A stretch of DNA of 25,819 bases. It comes from CAYPUT01 sp046541715 (GTDB lineage: Bacteria; Spirochaetota; Spirochaetia; DSM-27196; PWMO01). The DNA lies in the NCBI GenBank assembly GCA_046541715.1, contig JBKHCS010000039.1:1-25819 (forward strand). The letters are read 5' to 3'. The notes under the pieces are model-generated. The model was not told where the DNA came from, searched no databases, and worked only from the letters and a program-made list of their open reading frames with translations. A program made the translations under genes and the position numbers. Positions 21,008 to 25,819 of this stretch are shown piece after piece (within the stretch, counting starts at the first letter, position 1; each line of letters opens with the position of its first letter).

Positions 21008-24000
21008 TGCTCCTGTCCCGGATACGACTGGTCAATTGGCATTTCTTCTCCGACATCACCGTCGACTTCGGAATCCTGAGCCTTCTCGCCGGGGACAACG
21101 GCAGCGGCAAGAGCACCATCATCGACGCCCTGCAGTACGCCCTGGTGGCCCAGGTGCAGCGCATACGCTTTAACGCCGCGGCTGCCGACCGGCGAACTGC
21201 GAGGACCTTAGAGAGCTACACCCGGGCGAAGGTCGGGGCCGACGAGCTGGACTACCTCCGGGAGGAGTGTATCTCCCACGTCATTCTCGAGTTCGACGAA
21301 TCCGGGAGGCGCACCTGCGCGGGCATTATGGTCGAATCCTTCAAGGAAGGAGAATGCCGAGAGAAACCGTGGATCCTCCCGGACGCGCAGCTGGAAGAGA
21401 TCCGGGTCTTCGAGGAGGAGCGGTTTATCGACCCGAGGCGTTTCCGGGAGCAGATAAAGGCGGCGGGGGGCCGGGTTTGCGCCACCAAGGGGGAGTACAA
21501 CAACCAGCTTACCCATCTCTTGGGGATCTACCGGCGCTCGGGAGAGCTCAACCCCTACTTGGAGGCTCTGGTTCGTTCGGTAAGCTTTACCCCCTTTACC
21601 TCGGTCCACGACTTTGTCTGCAACTACATCCTCGAGGAGCGCACCGTGGATGTCGGCGCGATGAAGGAGAACCTCTTAAACTACCGGGCCGCCGAACGGG
21701 AGGCGGCGGCGATGGAGGAGCGGATTCTTCTTTTGGAGGATGTGAAGGAGAAGCGCGAGGCCCTCTTTCAGATTCTGGGACAAATTCGACGTCAGGACTA
21801 TCTGCGGCTCCGCCTTCTTGTGGAGCGGGAACGCCTTGCCCTTGCCCGGAGCACGGCGAGCCTCGGGGAAAAGGAGTCGGCCCTCCGGGAGCTGACGGCG
21901 AAGATAGAGGAAGCCGTGGAGCGCAAGGGGCGCCTTGGCGCCCAACGGGACGAGCTCCACTTCTCCTTAGCCCGGGACGAGACGAAGGCGGCCTACGACC
22001 GGCTAAGGCGCGACCGGGACGATTTGTCCCGGAGCATCGAGGTCGAGACGGCCCGGGTCCGTCGCCGCCAAACCGTCTCTCTGCGCCTGGGAGAGCTCTT
22101 GGGGCGGAATGTCGAGACTCCCGCCGGGGAGGCGGCGGCGGTCGCCGAGGAGATCGACCGGCTGAACCTCGAGGCGGCCCGGGAGGAGCTTGTCGCCCGG
22201 GAGCACCGCAGCACGCTGGAGGGCCTCAAAGAGGAGCGCCGGGGGCTGGAGAAGGGGCTTCTTCGCTATCCCCCGGAGCTCGAAGCGCTGCGCTCCGCCC
22301 TGAGAGAGGCGGGAATCGAGAGCGAGCTCTTCGCGGAGCTCTTGGAGGTCGCCGACGAGTCGAAGCAGGAAATCCTCGAGAGCCGCCTCGGCCGGAACCG
22401 ATTCGCCCTCCTGGTACCGAAACAGGACTACCAGCGGGCGCTGGAAGTCTACGACTCGCTGCCGCCGGAGGTCGGGACCATCCCCCTTCCGAATCTGGCG
22501 CGGTTGAAGGGGGAGGCGGTCCGCCCGGGCTCTCTGGCGGAGCTGGTGGTGCCGGCCAACCCCGACGCCCGGCGCCTTGCCGCCCACCTTCTCGGCGAAG
22601 TCGTCGTGGCGAAGCTCGAGGAGCTCACGAAGCACACCGACGCCGTCACCGAAGGCGCGATGCGCTACTCCGGAGAGGTTGCCGACCGGGGGGACAAGGA
22701 GTCCCGGAACCGTTGGTACCTCGGGAGGCGCGCGGTAGAGCGGCGCCTGGCGCAGATCCTCGCCGAGATCCCGGAGATCGAGCGCCTCTTGTCCGAGAGC
22801 GAGGCGCGTCTCGCGGCGAGCGGAAAGCGAGTCGCCGAGCTCCGGGAGGCGGAGGGGCTCTTGCGGGAGCTCGAGGAGCTCTCCGAGGCACCGACGAGGC
22901 TGGCGGCTCTCTCCGAGGAGCTAAAGGAGACCGAACGGCGCCTGGGAGAGATCGATACCGTCGGGTTCGAAAGCCTCCAGCGGCAGCTCGACGCCTTGGA
23001 AGAGATGCTCCGTAGTCTCGACCGGCAAAACGCGGGATGGATCGAAGAGCGGGGAAGCGTTACCGAGCAAGCGGCGAACCTGCGGCAACGGATCGACGAG
23101 CACCAACGGGAGCTCGGGCGGCATACGGCGGCCCTCGAAGGTTTCTTAGCCCAGCAGCCCGAGGGCCCCGAGGCGCTGGAGGCCTACTACCGGGACCGGA
23201 TGCGGGGCGAGGGCCCGAAGCCGGATTACGACGGCATCCTCGGGCGCTACGAGTCCTCCTTTCGGGGGCTCAAGACCCGGGAGGATAATGCCCGAAAGCA
23301 GCTCCACACGGCGAAGCAGCGCTACAACCACGAGTACAACACGCTCTTGAGCCTCGACGAGGACGAGTCGACGGAGTACCTCGATCTGCTGGACCGCTAT
23401 CGGAAGACGGAGCTTCCGGAGTACCGGGAGCGCATCGAGCATGCCCGCCGGTCCGCGGAGGAGCAGTTTCAGGAGCACTTCGTCGCCCGGCTCAACGAGT
23501 ACCTTATCGAGGCGGAGGAGAGCTTCAAGGAGATCAACTACATCCTCGAGGAGATCAGCTTCGGCAAGGACGCCTATCGCTTTACCATCAACCGGCGGCA
23601 GGACAAGCGGGAGCTGATGCACGCCATCTCCACCGCCGCCGAGGTCCGGGAGGTCGACGGCACCCTCTTCGCGGCGCTCAAAAGCGAGGAAGAGCGGCGG
23701 AGCGTCGAGCAGGTCTTCGAGAAGATCCTCTCCAACGACCTCGACTCCCCGGAGGTACAGGAGATCTGCGACTACCGGCAGTACTTCGTCTACGACATCC
23801 GGATCCGCGACAGCGAGCGCGTCGACGAGAAGAGCGGCAGGCCGCTGGAGTCCTACCTCTCCAAGGTGCTCCGGGAAAAGTCCGGAGGAGAGACCCAGAC
23901 TCCCTACTACGTCGCCATCGCCGCGAGCTTCCATCGCTTCTACCGGGACAACCCCCAGGCTATTCGCCTGGTCTTCTTCGACGAGGCCTTCAACAAGATG

Positions 24001-24186
24001 GACGACGAGCGCATCGGACAGATGCTCGACTTCTTCCGAAAGCTCAACATGCAGGTGGTTACCGCGGTGCCGACCGAAAAGATCGAGTCCGTCGCCCCCC
24101 ACATGGACGTGACGAACCTGGTTATCCGGAAGAACTACGACGCCTTCGTGCGCCGGTACGAGCACCTCCCGGAAGCCGCCTCGTGA
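21007..24186 (+). CDS. jetC: Wadjet SMC-like ATPase JetC
   Basis: This is a 1059-residue SMC/MukB-like ATPase. Walker A GDNGSGKS lies at 29-36, a long Glu/Arg-rich coiled coil fills about 220-850 with a hinge-like globular part near 440-560, and the C-terminal head has the signature SGGETQTP (about 959-966) and Walker B LVFFDEAF (D992, E993). JetC extrudes DNA loops to sense small circular DNA. ATG 21007 shares one base with the jetB stop (TGATG); GTG 21004 is an alternative one codon upstream. Gene order and overlaps match jetABCD. Confidence 0.95.
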   Translation: MLLSRIRLVNWHFFSDITVDFGILSLLAGDNGSGKSTIIDALQYALVAQVQRIRFNAAAADRRTARTLESYTRAKVGADELDYLREECISHVILEFDESGRRTCAGIMVESFKEGECREKPWILPDAQLEEIRVFEEERFIDPRRFREQIKAAGGRVCATKGEYNNQLTHLLGIYRRSGELNPYLEALVRSVSFTPFTSVHDFVCNYILEERTVDVGAMKENLLNYRAAEREAAAMEERILLLEDVKEKREALFQILGQIRRQDYLRLRLLVERERLALARSTASLGEKESALRELTAKIEEAVERKGRLGAQRDELHFSLARDETKAAYDRLRRDRDDLSRSIEVETARVRRRQTVSLRLGELLGRNVETPAGEAAAVAEEIDRLNLEAAREELVAREHRSTLEGLKEERRGLEKGLLRYPPELEALRSALREAGIESELFAELLEVADESKQEILESRLGRNRFALLVPKQDYQRALEVYDSLPPEVGTIPLPNLARLKGEAVRPGSLAELVVPANPDARRLAAHLLGEVVVAKLEELTKHTDAVTEGAMRYSGEVADRGDKESRNRWYLGRRAVERRLAQILAEIPEIERLLSESEARLAASGKRVAELREAEGLLRELEELSEAPTRLAALSEELKETERRLGEIDTVGFESLQRQLDALEEMLRSLDRQNAGWIEERGSVTEQAANLRQRIDEHQRELGRHTAALEGFLAQQPEGPEALEAYYRDRMRGEGPKPDYDGILGRYESSFRGLKTREDNARKQLHTAKQRYNHEYNTLLSLDEDESTEYLDLLDRYRKTELPEYRERIEHARRSAEEQFQEHFVARLNEYLIEAEESFKEINYILEEISFGKDAYRFTINRRQDKRELMHAISTAAEVREVDGTLFAALKSEEERRSVEQVFEKILSNDLDSPEVQEICDYRQYFVYDIRIRDSERVDEKSGRPLESYLSKVLREKSGGETQTPYYVAIAASFHRFYRDNPQAIRLVFFDEAFNKMDDERIGQMLDFFRKLNMQVVTAVPTEKIESVAPHMDVTNLVIRKNYDAFVRRYEHLPEAAS

Positions 24187-25379
24187 TCCTCGATTCCCTC
24201 GCCCGGGCGATCCTTACCGCCTTCGCCGAGTCCTACCCGAGCTCCGCCCACTACCGCGGGGGCAGAAAGCTCCGCCTGGGAAACTGGTCCCGCCGCCTTC
24301 CCAAGATCGAGAAGGAGGTGGAAGAACGGGAGGCCTTCCTGTCGGCGGTGGAGGCCCTGGAGTCGGAAAAGGTGATATCGGTTAAGTGGGAGCGGTTCCG
24401 GGTGGGGGAATCGGTGGAGGCCCTCTACCTCGAGGATCCGGAGAAGCTCTACGGAATGATCGGCGCGACGGCGCCCTGGGACCGCCGGGAGGAGCTTCTC
24501 TCGGCCCTCGGGCGGACCCCGTGGACGGACCCCGGGCTGGCGGAGCTCTCCGATCGCCTCCAGGCACTCTTGGAGGAGCACCATCTCCTCCCCATATCCG
24601 AGGCGACCGAGCTTACCGACCTCGGCCGGATCCTTCTCCTGAGTGAGGCCGACACCGCCGGCACGCCGCTTCGTGCCCTGAGCATCCGCCTCTTCGGCGA
24701 CAGCAAACGGCTGGAGAGGCTCCTCCCGGCGGCCGACAAGCTATCGACGGAAGCCGACGGTGACGCGGTCTCCGCCCGCCTCGGCCTTAAGCGGTCCTAC
24801 CCCGAGGTAAGCTTCTCCCTCTTCGGTTCGGCGAGCCTCCCCGCCGGTCCGTGGCAGCTCTCGGGAGAGCCTCTGACGGCGCCCCTTCAGACCATCCGGG
24901 CCATAGGCGCGCTCCACCTCCGGCACCCGGAGCGCACCGATAGCCCCTGGGTGCTTTCGGTGGAGAACAAGGAGAGCTTCTACGCCGTGACCGAAGCGGC
25001 CCGCCGGGGGTGGGAGAGCCTTGGCGAAAGCGCGCCGCCGTCTGCGGTGGTCTACACCGCGGGACACCCCGGGGACGCGGTCCGAGCCCTCCTCGTACTG
25101 TTGGCTCGGGAGGCATCGGCGGTCCTACATTTCGGCGACATGGATCCCGACGGCCTCTTGATCCTCCAGGAGCTGGCCGCCGGAACCGGCATCGCCGTCC
25201 GTCCCTTCTCCATGGACGAGGCGACCTATCGCCGCTACCTGCCTTACGGCCGCCCCCTGCCGGAAGCCGCCCTGGCTCGCCTAAAGGACGTCCACCTCCC
25301 GAACCTCGGAGCCCTCGCGGCGGCCATAGGCGAGACCGGCATCGGCGTCGAACAGGAGGTTATTCCGATCGGGTTTTGA
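24183..25379 (+). CDS. jetD: Wadjet nuclease JetD (TOPRIM)
   Basis: This is a 398-residue protein starting at GTG 24183, which overlaps the jetC stop by 4 nt (GTGA). The C-terminal half is a TOPRIM fold related to topoisomerase VI/Spo11 A subunits: E261 in LSVENKES, and D319, D321 and D323 in HFGDMDPDGLL; E390 near the end may complete the metal site. The N-terminal half carries winged-helix-like segments and Arg-rich DNA-facing stretches. JetD cleaves the plasmid DNA trapped by the JetABC motor. All visible metal ligands are intact, so the system looks functional. Confidence 0.95.
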   Translation: MILDSLARAILTAFAESYPSSAHYRGGRKLRLGNWSRRLPKIEKEVEEREAFLSAVEALESEKVISVKWERFRVGESVEALYLEDPEKLYGMIGATAPWDRREELLSALGRTPWTDPGLAELSDRLQALLEEHHLLPISEATELTDLGRILLLSEADTAGTPLRALSIRLFGDSKRLERLLPAADKLSTEADGDAVSARLGLKRSYPEVSFSLFGSASLPAGPWQLSGEPLTAPLQTIRAIGALHLRHPERTDSPWVLSVENKESFYAVTEAARRGWESLGESAPPSAVVYTAGHPGDAVRALLVLLAREASAVLHFGDMDPDGLLILQELAAGTGIAVRPFSMDEATYRRYLPYGRPLPEAALARLKDVHLPNLGALAAAIGETGIGVEQEVIPIGF

Positions 25380-25385
25380 GCCCCC

Positions 25386-25418
25386 GGCGAAAGCGCCGCA
25401 CCCCGGCGACCGCCGGGG
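25386..25418 (+). terminator. two GC-rich hairpins after jetD, no U-tract
   Basis: GGCG-AAAG-CGCC (25386-25397) and CCCCGGC-GACC-GCCGGGG (25401-25418) can form stable hairpins within 40 nt of the jetD stop. No T-run follows, so intrinsic termination is uncertain; they may block RNA decay or separate the operon from the toxin-antitoxin pair. Confidence 0.4.
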
Positions 25419-25450
25419 CCGCAAGTGGCGGCGGCCCGGGCGCGGCTTGC

Positions 25451-25490
25451 CATGCATGTGTATGCATGCCATCGTTCTCTCGTGAGAACG
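25451..25490. promoter_or_regulatory. tandem palindromes at the antitoxin start, likely autoregulatory operators
   Basis: CATGCAT-GTGT-ATGCATG (25451-25468) and CGTTCTC-TCGT-GAGAACG (25473-25490) are perfect 7-bp inverted repeats, each with a 4-nt spacer. Their centres are 22 bp apart, about two helical turns, and the second covers the GTG start of the antitoxin. Toxin-antitoxin pairs commonly repress themselves through such sites. Confidence 0.6.
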
Positions 25491-25733
25491 ACAGTAGAGA
25501 TCCCCGACGGTTTGCGGGAGAAGCTCGTGGAGGAAGCCACGCGCCGGGGAGAGAAAGGCTATTCCGCCGTCATAGAGCGGGCGCTGCGGAACTACTTCGG
25601 GGGACCGGCTACAACCAAAGCCGAAATCGCCCGGCAGCTCAGGGGCTCCGAGAAGGACGAGACGACGGCGGATGCCGAACACCGCCGCGTGGCGGCGGTG
25701 CGCGGAGTTTGGCGAAGCGGCAAGGAGACGTGA
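25482..25733 (+). CDS. VapB-like ribbon-helix-helix antitoxin
   Basis: This is an 83-residue protein. GTG 25482 is chosen because the text MRTTVEIPDGLREKL is the typical beginning of a ribbon-helix-helix antitoxin (strand TTVEI, helices up to about residue 40); the frame is open further upstream but those residues fit nothing. The C-terminal 40 residues are charged and probably form the toxin-binding tail. No clear ribosome site precedes the start, which lies inside a palindrome, so repression could also block translation. The stop overlaps the toxin start by 4 nt (GTGA), typical of a two-gene toxin-antitoxin unit. Confidence 0.8.
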   Translation: MRTTVEIPDGLREKLVEEATRRGEKGYSAVIERALRNYFGGPATTKAEIARQLRGSEKDETTADAEHRRVAAVRGVWRSGKET

Positions 25734-25819
25734 CCCTCCTAGACACCTCCGCCCTTATTGCGTTTCTGATCGACGGCGAAGAAAGCGGCACATTTCGCGC
25801 ATTTACCGGGGGTTCGGCT
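25730..25819 (+). CDS. PIN-domain toxin, VapC-like (3' end cut)
   Basis: The first 30 residues begin MTLLDTSALIAFLIDGEE, the opening of a PIN-domain ribonuclease with its first acidic metal ligand (D5 in LLDTSALIA). GTG 25730 overlaps the antitoxin stop (GTGA), and AAGGAG lies 2 nt upstream. The window ends before the other catalytic acids can be seen. It would cleave RNA when free of the antitoxin. Confidence 0.75.
   Translation, partial: MTLLDTSALIAFLIDGEESGTFRAFTGGSA

Overview
The window is GC-rich bacterial DNA with closely packed genes, several of them in overlapping operons. I see no rRNA, tRNA, CRISPR array or insertion sequence. Two sigma-54 activators and three near-consensus -24/-12 promoters show a host that uses RpoN. 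The phylum cannot be fixed from the sequence alone; a free-living, GC-rich Spirochaetota is my weak guess.

Region 1 (1-2971, minus) is a three-gene operon of two unrecognised proteins and a DUF2779 protein that runs off the left edge. The DUF2779 protein pairs a PD-(D/E)XK nuclease-like domain with a DEDD-exonuclease-like domain. Region 2 (3039-7059) is the most unusual part. An RtcR-like sigma-54 activator with a CARF-type sensor is co-transcribed with a PrsW-like membrane protease carrying a TPR-like tail. Divergent from them is a single-pass membrane protein made of a WYL-like domain, a transmembrane helix, a Pro-rich linker, an EF-hand and a transglutaminase-like domain. Between the two units are two face-to-face sigma-54 promoters with near-identical core elements and one perfect 8-bp-arm palindrome. 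This looks like a self-contained signal-responsive system. A convergent superfamily 1 helicase with a HEPN/DUF4145-like N-terminus and a long coiled coil follows (7041-9230).

Region 3 (9443-18895) is a mevalonate-catabolism island. The minus-strand operon encodes a small two-TM protein, a TctA-like permease, class II HMG-CoA reductase, an HMG-CoA-lyase-like enzyme lacking the catalytic Cys, and two CoA-transferase subunits. The plus strand encodes a CBS-PAS-sigma-54 activator, thiolase and a canonical HMG-CoA lyase. The predicted flow is mevalonate to HMG-CoA, to acetoacetate plus acetyl-CoA, to acetoacetyl-CoA, to two acetyl-CoA. A sigma-54 promoter precedes the minus operon. Three CCGGCTGT boxes lie between the divergent units, one over the regulator's own -35 element.

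Region 4 (19000-25379, plus) is a complete jetABCD (Wadjet) plasmid-defence operon with overlapping genes, probably type II. Region 5 (25451-end) is a VapBC-type toxin-antitoxin pair with two tandem palindromes at its start; the toxin is cut by the window edge. A metabolic island is thus flanked by defence-type modules.
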